This document shows, piece after piece, positions 12,181 through 25,110 of a DNA stretch of 64,000 nt. Below the pieces are notes generated by a model that did not search any database, had not been told where the DNA came from, and saw nothing but the letters and a program-made list of their open reading frames with translations. The translations under genes were made by a program, and so were the position numbers. The stretch lies in assembly GCA_002633005.1 (NCBI GenBank), contig NMRA01000279.1, positions 11,233 to 75,232 on the forward strand, read 5' to 3'. Source of the DNA: Phoronis australis. Its lineage: Eukaryota; Phoronida; Phoronidae. Each line of letters begins with the position of its first letter. Position 1 is the stretch's first letter.

Positions 12181-12609
12181 CCCGTTAGTGTGAGGCTAAC
12201 AAAGGCCCGTGATTCACTGGAAGCCCGGAGACAGTTTCATCAAAGTCTCTGCTTTGTTTACGAGGTCGGGTAATCTCAGTAATTACTGCTACGTTACTAG
12301 TGCTACACAGTACCACCACTGGCCAGGAAGTAATACAAGTACTTACATTAACCAGGATAGGAAATTCTCCATTTGTTTGTTGCTTCATGTTGTAAAATCA
12401 ATCTATGATTGGTTACTATATTCTTTGTGTTTCCTATGTCTGATAAGTCTGCTGAATGTGCTTTCTTTGATAATTCTGTCTGTTAATCGTTGAATAGGCG
12501 TAAGTGCAGTTTTTGTGTTGTTACGATCCAGGACCTCCGTGGCATCAAGTCGCATGCTGTGGGTTCTTTCTTGCTGGCTGCTTGACTGGTTATAATATGA
12601 CATGTGCTC

Positions 12610-14080
12610 AGTGTAAGTCACAAAATAATTCATTTAGTTAACATGCGTGTGTCATGTTTTGTAGAATGTCTATAATGGGCTGTATCAGTGCATGTGTCCA
12701 TTCTCTGTCCTGACTGTTTGCATCATGAAATTTTTTGAAATTCGTTTGATGGTATTTAAACAAGACCTGCATAGCTCTGTTTCTAGTTTTTTGACAAGTT
12801 AGCTGTGCCAAACATTCCAATTTTGAAAGTGGCGACAACTCTAGATAATCTTAGTAATTCAGATTGTATTTTGCTATTTTTATATTTTTTACTTTGAAAA
12901 CTGAATTGATACCCAACATAATGGTGTCATAATTTAATATTCCCTTGATGTCCTGTTTCACTGCTGTTCACGATTGTGGATATCATATAACTTTTATGAC
13001 AAGTATGCTTTGTGTTTTTAGCTTTTTAGAACTGTCAAAATTGCAGAAATATTTTGTCACGCGAAAAATCTGAATTGATGCCCAGGTTATTTACATTATT
13101 ACTTAATTACACCTTGTCATATTTCATTGCTGTTTCTTTCATGTTCATTGCTGATTATGTCTGCAACTGAAGACATGTCAGCATATTGTGGTTTATTTGT
13201 TGTTAAGTTTTTCGAATTTTTAGAATGATGATAATAAAATTTATTTACATCATTATTCAATTGTACGATGCCAGATAGAAATCTCCTTTCTCCTGGAGGT
13301 AGAAAAATGTGATGTTCTTGTTCTGTCCTCATTTCAGAAATGGCTGGCTGATTCTAGGAATCTTGTCGGAGAGTATCTTTTCTACGTATACTTCTGAAGC
13401 TTTCTGTCATCAGAGTTGCAGCCTACAGCACAGTAGTAAAACTTCGCTGCCATTAGAAGATCGAATACAGTTAATACAGCATAAAAACTTGAAAAAGCAA
13501 GGCTCCAACAAATAACATGAGATACTCCAATGGCGCAAAAACGAGGCTAGAGAACTGCTCGATGGATGTTGTAGCATTGTGGGTAAATACCACGAGATTG
13601 AAGTGTCCCTGTCCTATTGCATCTTGTCCTATTTTAGTCCAGATTGTACATGTTCATCATTGTCACAAGGCATTGCACTGATGCATAATGTGTTTTATTT
13701 CTCATTAGTTTTCTAAGGCTATCCAAAGTGTAGCATTTAGCCTTTTTTGAAAATACTGAATGTAAATTTATTTGCGCCTTGTCACATTTCAATGCATTTT
13801 TATGTTCATCACTGTCTATATGTACAAGACATGACACAGATGCATAATGTGTTTCATTTCTTGTTACTATTTTTAAAGGCTGTCCAAATTACAACATATA
13901 GTCGTTGTTGTGAAAAACCTAAATAACTTTAATTCCCTCTTATTTGCATCTTTATTCAATTATGCCCCGTCCTATTTCAGAGCTTTTTTCATGTTCATTA
14001 TTGTCTGTATCAACAAGACGTGTTTGTGTTTTAAAGACTGTCGAAATTGCTAGAATCGGATCATTTTGGAATGTTTAATA
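12610..14080 (+). repeat. Diverged tandem repeat, unit about 165-175 bp
   Basis: Several imperfect units share the order: CTTGTCxTATTTCA, then ATGTTCATxxxTGTCTxTAT, then CAAGACxTG, then GCATAATGTGTTTCATTTCT, then AAGGCTGTCCAAATT. Clear units begin near 12950, 13110, 13620, 13790 and 13970. The units are too diverged for recent expansion. No gene is supported here. Confidence 0.55.
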
Positions 14081-14348
14081 GTCTGTTTCGTTAACGTCTT
14101 CTTGATGCTGTAACATAATTTTGAAAGGTTAAACAGTTTTTACAAAACAAGATCTTCATACTAGTACCTTTTACACATCTGTGGTGTTGGTTGTTCGGTT
14201 CTCACTTATTTTAAACACTTTCATTGTTTCAGATGACTAGGAAACGTAAGGCAATTTGCATGCCACGGAAAGTATCTGCAAAGACAAGCCATGCGTTAAC
14301 ATCTCAGTCCTAAATGGAGCTGTGAGTAAACTTTTCACTTGAACTCCA

Positions 14349-14580
14349 GGGGCCTGTTCCAAGAAACTGACTTAAGTTTAAGATTTGTCTTAACTTCCAA
14401 ATTTTGGAACTTCCACATTCGGTAAGTTAGTCAAAATTAAGACAAAATTTATGTCAAACACTTAAGTCAAACTTAGAATATCTTTCTTGAACTGGTTTTG
14501 AGACAAATTTACTTTTACTTTAAAATTTACTAAACTTTAAGATTTGTCTTAGCTCAGTTAGCTTTGTTGGAACGGGTCCC
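14349..14580. mobile_element. Foldback MITE, copy 1
   Basis: The termini GGGGCCTGTTCCAAGAAA and TTTGTTGGAACGGGTCCC are inverted repeats. The inside is rich in CTTAAGTTTAAGATTTGTCTTA-like steps that pair across the centre. It has no coding capacity. A second copy lies at 19331-19618. Confidence 0.65.
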
Positions 14581-15039
14581 AGTTCTTTTAAATTCCCATT
14601 TCAAGCCAGATGGTTAACAATTTTCCATAGAAATTGTGTTCTACAGCTTATGTTGGACCCTAGAAAAAAGGCCAATTGTAGTGAACTCTGGAACATTTCA
14701 TCTCAGAAGTTATGTTACATAAAACAAAAATTAATTGATGTTTTAGAAAATTGTAACAGCTTTCTGTAACACCTTGAACATTTATATCAATTAAAATTGC
14801 GTCGTGATATTGACGTAATTGTTTTGTTTTGTGCTAAATTTTCTATTTGATATGGTCACGTGACACAATTAATAACAGATTGATAAAAAGTCACTAATCA
14901 AATTCTACAGGCTCTCTACTTTCAGAAACTGAGTTAAAATTTATAGGTTTGTAGATAATTTGTTAAGTACGCACACCGGACAATATGATCCTACATAACC
15001 TTCAATGATTGGCAAATATGTCCACCGTGAAGGATTTTT

Positions 15040-15830
15040 ATTATGCGCCCACATATTTATATGTGGACGCATTATGCCCTCATCTCCGTCCGTCTGTCCG
15101 GCGTCCCCTGCTCTATCTCCAAAACGCCTTGACGTATGGTCGTGAAATTTTGCACATGTGTTCCTTTCGTGGATGGGACGGCATGAGCAAACTTTCGGAC
15201 GGATCCGACTACCGGTGTGGCCCCTAGTGGCAATTTTAGTTTTTTACGTTTATCACTTTATCTTCAAAAGTCCTGTAGTGATTTTCATAAAATTTGGTAT
15301 ATAGACATCTATTAGTCAGGTGAAGCCATACTCCCGTTTTCGGATGGATTCAATGTAGTTTGCGCCACCTGGTGGCCATTTTTACTGTTTTCGAGTCTGT
15401 TTTTTGCGTCCACCCCTCTATCAACCAAACCGCTCAATGGATGATTGTGAAAATTGGCATGTATGTTTTTACTATAAAGTCCACAGCTGACGATGATTTT
15501 CCGACAACTACTGTGGCACCTCCTAGTGGCAGTTTTGTTTTTTTTGCGCCTATGGCTGTATCTCCTAAACTGTGTGCATGATCTTTACTAAATTTAGTAA
15601 GGGCATTTATATAATGTTAACAACAGAGGACGACGACTTTCGGACAGATCTGACAACTGGTGTGCCACCTAGTGGCAATTTTATTATGAAATATGGCATT
15701 TTCTTGTTTTTGGATGGATTGTATGTATTTGCGCCATCTAGTGGCCATTTTTTATGATACAAATAAATAACCCTAAAAGCACACCATTTGCAATGCATTC
15801 GTGGGCGCATTTCAGCGCTCCGCGTTGTTC
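15040..15830 (+). repeat. Interspersed repeat of about 0.8 kb with internal subrepeats, copy 1
   Basis: The repeat starts at GCGCCCACATATTTATATG and ends near AGCACACCATTTGCAATGC and GGGCGCATTTCAGCGC. Inside, a module of about 110-130 bp repeats. Each module has GTGAAATTTTGCA-like, TTTCGGACGGAT-like and CCTAGTGGCAATTTT-like steps, at about 15125, 15270, 15440, 15590 and 15700. Related copies lie at 29540-30215 and 34005-34615. Open frames inside are not conserved among copies, so it looks non-coding. Confidence 0.65.
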
Positions 15831-16259
15831 TTGTATTTTTCGGTGATGGTTCAATTTTTTCAGCAGAACCTGAACTTAAACATTAATGTCTGTATATAAA
15901 CTCACCTTCTCGTTATAATCCTGTGCCTAAAAGGGATCAAGGAGTGTTGTTCCATTTCTTACTAGAACCTCTATTATGTTACTTCTAGAAGATTCCTGAA
16001 CTTTGCTTTACAATCTGCCACACAATGTCACAGGAACAGTGATTGAATTTTGTGTGTGTTTATATACATCCTAACAATGACGATGCTGCACGTGCACAAA
16101 GTCATCAAGTGTATTTGTAAACACAGCAACAAAACACTGATTTCTGCATTTCGCAAGTTTACCAATGGCCTAAATTTTTTTGCATTTTCGTATTTGGGCA
16201 TTTTGGACTTATGTTTTGACAAAAGTAAGGTAAAAAATGTTAAGTAAACAGAAAATAAG

Positions 16260-17720
16260 TAGGTGGAAGTCTATGCTCCTCATGAGAATATGGTATGTTT
16301 TGGTATTCCATTGTGTTGAACTGTATAGCAAGTAAAGCAAAGTGCAATTTAAGTTTTTGACACACAATGAGCTGTTTAACACAGACATGTCTATCCAAAC
16401 TCACCTCTAGTGTAAGCCTGTTAATTTATTCACTTTATTTATTCACTATGAGCTGAAACCTCTGAGAGTGTGCTATATTTTGGTACCAGTGTGTTGTATT
16501 GTATTTAGTATAGCAAAGCAAACTAGTCCCAGTTTAACCATCCTGCAGTGTGGGTGATTCAGAAAAGCTAGGAAGCACTTCTGCAAACTAGTTGAACGCT
16601 GTCAAACCAGACCATCTGTTTGTGTTTACTACCAGTCTGGACTCTCCTCGTGAACTCCAGTGTCAGTTGCCAAGGTGTGTCATCCATATATGCCAACCAC
16701 CAGTCAAGACTTGGTTTTTTGAAACCTGTGATCAACCTACATGTGTTGTAAGTTATATTTTAATTAAAATTACTATAAAATCTTGTGATAATGAATCCCA
16801 CGATATTGTCTGCAGGTTAATTAAATGTCACATGCATGTCTGTAAGGAATTGCTGTGATGAGGGAGCAAGCTTAATGCAGACATGTCCACTTTGTTGTCT
16901 GTGAGAGCTATCAGACTTGTTGAGTGAAGAAACCATGTCCATCCACTTCAGCTTTTATTTTTGCACTAGTTAAAATCGGCCTCTATTGAGGATCAAACAA
17001 ACTATTCAAGTGGAAGAGTCCAAAAGTGGGAGAGTCTATTACATACTTGAACTCACCTCTAGTACAAGGCAGTTTTAATTATAATTTGATCACATTATAA
17101 TTACGTGCTGAAACCTGTAACAATATTGTGTATCTTGGTCTCAATGTGTTGTGTCATCTTTGTTACAGCCATGTGCAGATAGTCCCAGTGTAACCACCGT
17201 GTCCAAGGACGTGGGGGCCCTTGACACTTCAGGAAACACCTTGTGAAAATTATGTCATTAAAGGGAAAAAGGTTCTGCATGCTAAGGAAAGGAGCTAGCA
17301 GAAGGTTAGTTTAACTGTAGGCCTTTATGACTGTAGGAAACTGTTAAGTTTTCCTCTTTCGTCAGCTTTGTCGCTTGAGTGTGGTGTGGCCCTGGCCCAC
17401 ATTGTTTTTGTCATATTTTGTTGCAGCGGGAGAGATGTCTTCTGCTTAAAAAGAGGTCATCATTGTGGCAAGCCTGTTTCTGTTACTGGCGTTATAATTC
17501 TGTGCTTAAGCCCATGAGTATGTTGTGTTTTGTTTCAGCCTAGCACTAGTCGCAGTGTAAACCTCTGAGTCAATGGGAGTGGGAGCTATGTCACTTGACC
17601 CTTCAGGAAACACTTGTGCAAACCAGTGGTATGCTGTCAAACCAGATCATCTGTTCGTGTTTACCGACAGTCAGGACTTGGCTCATGAACTGTCACGATT
17701 CGGCTGTGGAGGTGGGTCAC
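16260..17720 (+). repeat. Diverged tandem units containing a conserved AVKPDHLFVF-like stretch
   Basis: Units starting near 16270, 16440, 17040-17110 and 17490 share the steps CTGAAACCT, TTTTGGTxxxxxTGTGTTG, (C/G)AG-CxxACTAGTCxCAGT and CAGGAAACAC. Two of them (16592-16660 and 17630-17690) encode nearly the same peptide, AVKPDHLFVF, followed by a Ser/Asp-rich stretch. The frame is short and soon closes. Pyrimidine-rich AG sites precede two units (17166, 17538), so decayed repeated exons are possible. I do not recognise a family. Confidence 0.45.
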
Positions 17721-17820
17721 CCACAGTTGCGTGGCCAATTCCAGTCACTTGGTGCATCGTCGTAGGAAGTGGGGGCAAGAGCCCCCACAACCAAAATGTT
17801 GGGGAACGGAGATAGCCTTT

Positions 17821-18855
17821 CCAGCCCCCTCCCCAATATTCTAGGTGTTAATAAATATCAATAAAATAACCATTAATTATTAAAAGTTTCAACCTTCGAA
17901 CTTTGTTTTAAATAAAATTGAAAATATAACAGTCTCTCTCCATCCTCCCCAACCTTCAAATGTCAAATGATTCCTACGCCACTGAAGAGGAGTGCAAGCC
18001 TGATGCTACATTGATGGGTGGAGACAGGCTGAGCGCACTGACTCTTCTCCATATTCACTACAAACACTCATTTGATGTTGACCAAGTGGACACCCCGTTT
18101 ACAAAACACCTTACCAGAATATTCCAACTTTATGCCTTACCATGTAATGGCAGCATTAGTTGAGCACTCTGTGAAAAATATGTAAACTTTGTTATGCTCC
18201 GTTTTGTTTTACAGCATTCTTGCAGGACCACCGATTACATATTTTACCTGATACAAAATATACAGTGTATGTTGTAGTAGTTTAAAAATGATAAGGTTAT
18301 GAATATCAGTAACTGGGGAGAAACAGTATTACACCTGTTGTGCATGATTGGATGTTTAGTCAAAGGTAATAAATGTATCCACAAATCAATCAAACCATTT
18401 ATTTATTTTTGGGGAAATTCATGATACAGAACAGTAACATGAAAGTAAAATCACCCTAAAACACAATGCACACTGGACGCGATGCAAATTGAATTCAATG
18501 TTTCTATTGATCATACCATAAGCCTACCCAACTTTGACGTCACATGCAGTGTGCAGGGGTTGAATATTCATATAGTGCAGTGCTCTACGCAAGTGATCAT
18601 CGCGTCCCATGTGCTCAGACCTTTATGTAACAATGGTGCATGTCTCAAAAGTACGGATACCTTCTAATCTTCCCGTTGAGTCTGTCTCGAACCCCGGCCA
18701 CGCACCTTTAAAAAGCTACAGATCAAACAATAACTCGTACTTGAGATTCATGTATTCACTGTTCCCACACAAAATTGTTGAAGTTCTTCCCTATACGTTC
18801 CAAATAAGATTGCATACCGTTAAGAACTAAATGTTCCGATATCGACTTTTGACGT
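17821..18855. other. Gene-free spacer
   Basis: Short open frames only (for example 17960-18163 and 18482-18667) with no recognisable domain or repeat. Confidence 0.45.
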
Positions 18856-19330
18856 AGCATACAATATTCTGACAAAAATTTTCAGATATTTGTGTGCCTA
18901 AAGAAATGAACAACTTGTATTTTATATTGGTATAATTAAACGAGGCAGTCTTATTAACCTCGTTGTAGATTGATGCTGGTTTTTGTTCTGTGAATTTTAT
19001 TTTGCTATTCTATTCGTTTACTAGCAAATTGCACTTGATTGAGACGACCTATGAGGTCATTCCAGGATAATTATATAATGTGCTTATAACACAATACTTA
19101 AGAACGTTGTATTGGTGATTAATGTAGAATCATAGCCTTGAATATTTTAGAGCCTAGTTTGTACGGTTGGGTAGATTGCGGAATATTCTGGAATGTGCTT
19201 GAATTGGTGAAACGTTCCAGAACATTGTAAGGGACTGTAAATACTCAGGCGCGATTTAGTGAGTGTCGGTTATAAAATTATGGATTTACAGTCAGTGTTT
19301 ATGTGGTTAATCAATAGAGAACCCATTTAA

Positions 19331-19618
19331 TTCTAAGTGAACTGGCTTAGCTAAGACAAATCTTAACAGTGGCAGATCAGTAAACTCCTAACCCCCCCAC
19401 CCGTAGATCCGCCTCTGCTTAAATTTAAGTCAAAGTTAAGATAAAACTTCAATTTTTCTTAAGTCCGTTCCAAGAAAGTGATGTTAAGTTTGACTTAAGT
19501 TTTGTCTTAAATTCAGCTAACTTACCGGATGTGTAAGTTTCAAAGATTAGAAGATGCGACAAATCTTAGACTTTAGACAGAAATGAACTTATTAAGTCAG
19601 TGTCTCGCAACGGGCTCC
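19331..19618. mobile_element. Foldback MITE, copy 2, interrupted by a smaller element
   Basis: It shares the GCTAAGACAAATCTTAA and GGAACG-type terminal sequences with the copy at 14349-14580, in the opposite orientation. It is interrupted at 19367-19417. Confidence 0.55.
19367..19417. mobile_element. 51-bp CAGTGGC-type element nested in the foldback MITE
   Basis: It begins CAGTGGCAGATC and ends GATCCGCCTCTG. It is flanked by the 5-bp direct repeat CTTAA (19362-19366 and 19418-19422). The termini match the family at 8634-8896. Removing it restores continuity of the host MITE. Confidence 0.6.
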
Positions 19619-21050
19619 AGCTATACAGACTGTTCATCTTGAGCCAAGGCCTCGTAGTAGTGGCTGGAGCACAGACTAAGCCCCTCGGACGTTTTGAAAC
19701 AACAAGCTTCTGTAGGTACGGTCGATATCAATAAGGTGATTAACTCAAGCCCATCTTCAGTCTATCATCGCACTGAAAGCTATTATAGCACTGGCCAGTG
19801 ACGACCTGACCCATGAAAATGAGCTTGTTAACTCTTTCTGAAGATTGGCAGGCCTTTTCTTGAGGAACGGTGCTTCCTGCCAAGGTGAAAATCCACTCAA
19901 GGGGCACGCCCTTTTCACAGACACACACACATGTACACTTTCGCCAACTTTGGTATAGAGCTGTCTTACAACATCTCTTGTGGCGCTTTTTATTGCCCAT
20001 CTTACCAGAGATTACCAATTGTACGTTATTTACCTGTATTCATTACATTGTAACTGTACTAGTCATAATAAATAACCTTATATCGCCTACCTCCGTCTCC
20101 TTTTCATCTCTGGTAACGAGCTTGCGACGCACGTATCATTGATCTATTATTCGGGACCGTGGATATGTCGATCATGAAATGATTTCTACAAACTGCAAAA
20201 CACAAGAGATTTTACTGGGAGGAGGCATCTGCAACTCTAACCATCCAGTTGCGCCTTTCTTTCTATTGACAATGATGGGGATGGTTTTATGTCAATCATG
20301 GTAATCTCGTAGTCTTCTTCAAATAGTTCTTTAGGAGACACTTCGCCTTCGAACTGACACTAGTTTGATCATCAGCGTCGAGCCGAGCCTCAGCAAAATC
20401 TCTTCTTGTGTCCTGTCACAGGGTATTGTCTTTGGAATTCAGCGGCACGCATCTCCTCCAACCTAGTCCACATGTCTCCATTTCATTCTATGGGCTTGAA
20501 GCATTGGTCAAAGGCCATGCGTTACTCAAGGCCTCTCTTCCGGCTGATTAGAGTTTCCTTCTGCCAATGCTAGACCAGTGGGCGTTTCATTACCATACTT
20601 CGAGGGATTCTGCAATTAGCAATACCCCTCTCGATTACATTGGGTATTGTGTATGTCTGCTAAGCCCTATCGAGCGTTCGTAAATTAATGTTAACTTCGT
20701 TACGTTTTCATCCGGCACGAATAATGGCACAGAAAACGTGTAAAAGTTGATGACCTATATTTGCAAAATATCGTCTGTGATGCGAGTAATTTTTGGTTGA
20801 TGTTTTACCAGTATTTCACCGAACGGATTCCGTTGAATGTCGATCTCTAGTACCACTACACTGCAGTTAACAAGGAGATAAAAAAGGTTGTATACCCTAT
20901 CGATGGATAGAGAAAATATGCTGAGTTGTTGTTCTGAAACAATAAAATGGCCATGTTTTGGTTCACGAATGCTAAAACCATCCTCACATTTTAGAAAATG
21001 TACATTGTATACCATTTTGTATGATTTTGCTTACCAAATTTGATCTCTGC

Positions 21051-22796
21051 ACTTCAATAGGCCATTCTTAATAGGGAGCTCATGAATGTTATTTTTTTCT
21101 CTAAAACCAGACTGGAAGAGCATGAGGGACTGTTTATATTCCGCACCGCCAGCATCAAATATTAATTAGCCGGTCAAAAACACCAATAAGTAATTATATA
21201 GCCTATGTTGGGTTTTCTGTCTGAAGAAATGTTCTAACGGTAAACGCGAGAAGACTGTCGCTAAATACAGTGTAACGATTAAGAAGTCATGGATTGCAAA
21301 AAATCGTAAAAATACCTTTTAAACAGATCGTAGGAGTCTACTTCGTGGGGAAGCTAACGTGAGAGTTATTCACTTTGGTTATTGCAAGAATTTCTACTGG
21401 CTGCTGCTTGAAATCGCCATTGTTTTGTTTATATCAAAGGTTACATTTTCCGTACACGAGAAATGTGCCCCATAAATGTCTTGACAGGCTTAAGAAGGAC
21501 GCGTGCCTTGCCGTTTGGGAGAAAAATCGACGAATAATGACGAGCAGTTTACAAATCGTTTTTCGAAATTTGAAACTAACGAAAATGCTTTGATATCAGC
21601 AGATATTCAAACTCTTTACGAACAAACCGTAAACATTCCTGGTGAAGATCAGTTTGATTTATGTTACAGTGGCAGAGGACCACTTTGAATAGGCCCCTAG
21701 TCTGTTTTCACGTTCTGTGTCACTTTAAAGTAATGATGTTCGCCGATGTTGATGATCAGGGTTAATCACTGGCGGGACCGTAATCTTTGTTGCGTCCCTC
21801 GCACTTCGTTTTACGTTGCAGAATAATAAATCTGTTGGTGCCAACATGTTTCCAAATACTACCAGCCAACTATGCCATTGGATCCGAGGATTGTGATCTC
21901 GTCTGCGACGTTTGCCCAGTCCATTAAAATTCTGATTTGCGGTCAAGTCACACTACACGTCCACCACTGAGAACGCCCAGTCCGAAAGTTTTGTAACGCT
22001 TGCATTTGACTGAAATCCACTATGTCCTTTTTTAATTGAAAGAAAACAAATCATTATCATTTACTTGCCCTACTCTACGCTTCTCTATATTGGATCAACA
22101 AGCCTGTCATGACTTGAGGACTTAATGTGAATCGGAGATTTTAGGAGCCAGTGACAACTTTGCGAAGGAATGGTGGCCAGAAATTCAATTTCTACAACTT
22201 ACTTAAAAATTATGCGAAAGTGAAACTAGTTTGAATATTTTGTCGTGCACTAACATAATTAATTGCGAAGGGAGCTTGGAAGTTTATGTTGAAGAATGGA
22301 CACATCAACACATAGCCAGCCAGCTAGCTTTATGAAGACTATCGTCAAAATATTAGTATACAGCTTTGCGCCAAGGCTAACAATCGCTCTACAAACCTAA
22401 ACGCAGAAGACGGAAAATATACAACATTGTTTTCACCAATTACTATTTTTAGTATAGCACGCTTACTGATCCCCTATGTCAATGCAAAATCTGATCTAAA
22501 TAGATTCCAGGAGGCAAGTTGTACTTCTATGCAGCACACCACGGCGACTCGTCGATATCAGAAGGCCCCGCCTTCGCTCGCTTGTCCCTGCGATCTGTCT
22601 ACAAGCATGAATTGAGCACAGCCTTTATCTGATGCCCGAAACATCCGTTAAAGTTGTTTTATCAACTGTTAAAACAGTTAAGCGTAAGAAGTCTTGCGCT
22701 TTGGCTCACCAGACGAGATCCATGTTATTGTGTTCAAGCCATCAATCTTTTTCTCTCTGCATCCGCAATCCTACATGTACGTATCTTAAAAGTGAA
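21051..22796. other. Gene-free spacer downstream of acyltransferase B
   Basis: No gene recognised. From about 22000 it is homologous to 26590-26960, downstream of pseudogene C (for example AAGCCTGTCATGACTTG in both). This marks the left part of the B/C duplicated block. Confidence 0.5.
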
Positions 22797-25017
22797 CTAT
22801 TTGTAGCGTAAGCATGATAAAATTTCTTTTCCAAGAAAACGTGCGATTTCCTCGCTAGCATGATTTGTGACGAAATCAACAGAGAAAAGCAATCTCCCGC
22901 GAAATGTTGTAGCATAGAACACCACGGGAATCCCGTAGTATAGAATGCCGGTAGAGCGCGCTAACCATGTCACCTCCACGTGCTTGTAGACGCCAGGGAA
23001 CATTGATTTGACGTCAGTCATGTTAGAAAACCCGTAATCGGACCGACATGTCTGATTTTCTTTCATGTCGGCCACCCGCTCGCGTCCGTCGTTCAGTTGA
23101 TGAATTGTCAACATGTTGCGAGCCATGTTTTCCGCCTTGAATTTCTCGCGCAATAACTTGGACGTGTCCTTGGCCGACTTCCAAAAATCGTTTGAAGTAT
23201 CAGATGAGGTCTCAAACAGAACTCTGACAACGCCCACATAGTAACCAAGAACGTCAATTGTTTTGGCGCAACGCCGCAAGTTGACGGCACTTCCAGAAAC
23301 GATCGTCATCTTGTCCTCTGCTATATTGTTTTGCGTCCACTGGTTCTTAGTGTAGACGCGATGTAACGCGACATTAGCGGCTGTTAAAAGAGCCGCGTGC
23401 ACTGTAATGCCCTCTGCCTTACATCTTGCCACGAGTTTCTCCGTTTCTTCCTTATTCAAGTAGCCAAGGTCAATGAACTTTGTTCTTGCCGGTTCATCGC
23501 GAGTTGCTGGAAAATAAGTTTTATGAAAATAGTCACAAAACATTCATATGGTTATGGTTCCAAGAATTTGGAAGTTTTGTTGAACTTCATAACGCAACCA
23601 CAAAATAATTCATCTATCCCGAGGATATTTTTGACAATTCACACAATATAATGACTGCGGTTTAACGACATGTCATTCATGCCGATAGAGAAACGGAATA
23701 TGTCCGAGAGTGAATCGCAAAAACACAGTGGTTCCAAAAACACCTAAAAGCTGTTGTATAGGAAAGAGTGGCACAAGGCGTAGATGTCTGACCTGTTTTG
23801 AGCTATGTTTCACTTCATTTATTTCAAGCAATGCCACAAGAGAAGCTGAAACCCATCCGCCCTGCCTAAAAGGAACCTCATGCATTGTTCAGATGAGTGG
23901 AGATTGTAGAAAAGTTTGTGTAAAGAAGAACTCTTCGGCCATGAACGTGTTATCTATTTTATAAATAGCAGTTTTGCAACGTTAGCAAACAGTGTTAAGA
24001 ACTAGGAATAAAACATGCGCAAACCCATCCTAAAAATGGGGATGCTCGAATTTTTGAGAGTGTGGACCTTTACAAAGGTTTACGCTGTACGTTCAGAGCT
24101 ATGAATTGTACATTCGCCGAATTTTGGTAGTTCATGCCTTCTTAGTGGATTTTTGTCTCATTTCCTACATTTTGGAGCTTTTGTTTCTCTGAGGCGGACC
24201 TTTTTGCCCACTTCACCAAACGGGGTATTTCTTGGACACCTCATCACAGATTTGTTACTAGCCATTACATCTCTGTTGCACACCCAATCCGGAAGGCAGA
24301 CGTTCTGTCGTAACTCATGGATACGTGACATGCAACACACCCGCCAGCAACCTCTGTGGATGTCTCTTGAGAACCATAGTTACCTGGAAATACATGTGAC
24401 CATAGGCCGTTGGCGTGGGCTAATGCCAGATCTTCCTTCAACGCGTCAACGACCTCTGACCACAAGTACTCTTTCTGCGGCAAAAGATCTTCGATAGGCG
24501 GGTGAATCTTGATCACTTCCTTTGTTTCAAACGTCTGTCCACTGAAGTGCGCGTCCAAAATCTCCATCAATCCGTTACACATAGTGATATTGGAGGTTCC
24601 GTCAGTGATCACGTGATTCCAACTAATCAGCAGAGTGTAAGTATATGGAAACTCTTCAGTATTCCCGTCAATAAGTTTGACTCTCCACATCGGGCCGGTT
24701 TCACTGAACGTTGTGTTCAGCATGCAGTTGAACACCTCCAACCAATCTTCCTGTACGCGCTCATAATCGATAGAGATTGATTGATCTTCACAGAAATACT
24801 TGGTCCCACCAATCTCCCTAATAACCACCCGCAACATAGGATAATGATCACGCCACTCTTTCAAACATGTCTTCATGACTTCATCGGTAACCGGTTTGGT
24901 TGTCGAGAGAGTAAGGTTGTAGACGATCGTGAAAGACTTGGCGACAACTGGAAGTAAACGCACTTCTGATGGACCCAAAGCTCGGACCACACCGTGGTCA
25001 GATAGGATTGACGACAT
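22797..25017 (-). CDS. Acyltransferase-like protein B (condensation/BAHD/AATase superfamily), two exons
   Basis: Exon 1 is complement(24384..25017) and exon 2 is complement(22797..23506). The donor is CCAG|GTAACT and the acceptor TTTTCCAG|CAACTCG, again phase 1. Joined length is 1344 bp, giving 447 residues with no interruption. Residues 134-140 read NHVITDG, so His135 and Asp139 of the HxxxDG motif are present; the residue before His is Asn, not the second His of classical HHxxxDG condensation domains. The C-terminal half has SDYGFSNM, where A and D have FDYGVSNM. The start MSSILSDHG aligns with Met5 of A. A TATAAAA lies 87 bases upstream of the ATG. The intron of 877 bp carries a dispersed repeat shared with C. 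Predicted to be a soluble acyltransferase with unknown acceptor; no signal peptide is evident. Confidence 0.82.
23999..24240. repeat. Dispersed GCTCGAA/CTCTGAGGCGGACC repeat in intron of B
   Basis: It shares the steps CATGCGCAAACxCA, AAAATGGGGA, GCTCGAATTTT, TTTGGAGCTTTTGTTTCTCTGAG, GCGGACC and CACCAAACGGGG with copies at 28385-28609, 31880-32106 and 54325-54600. No coding function is seen. Confidence 0.6.
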
Positions 25018-25103
25018 GAAGATAGATTATCCTTGTTATCAATGAAACTCAAATTGGGTCATTAGACGTATGACCACTCAATACTGCTCTAAGCCCTGGG
25101 CAG

Positions 25104-25110
25104 TTTTATA
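25104..25110 (-). promoter_or_regulatory. TATA box of acyltransferase B
   Basis: The minus strand reads TATAAAA (in CATATAAAACTG), 87 bases before the start codon of B. The same sequence is retained at 29053-29059 upstream of pseudogene C, which supports a real promoter that was duplicated with the gene. Confidence 0.55.

Larger units (their letters stand above)
18860..21050. repeat. Split paralogue of the 3' flank of acyltransferase D
   Basis: Two pieces, 18860-19080 and about 20850-21050, align in the same order with 37990-38230 and 38240-38410, just downstream of gene D. Matching words include ATATGCTRAGTTGTTGTT, AAAATGGYCATG and GTATGATTTTGC-like strings. The intervening 1.7 kb contains the foldback MITE at 19331-19618 and looks inserted. 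This supports duplication of genes together with flanking DNA. Confidence 0.5.
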
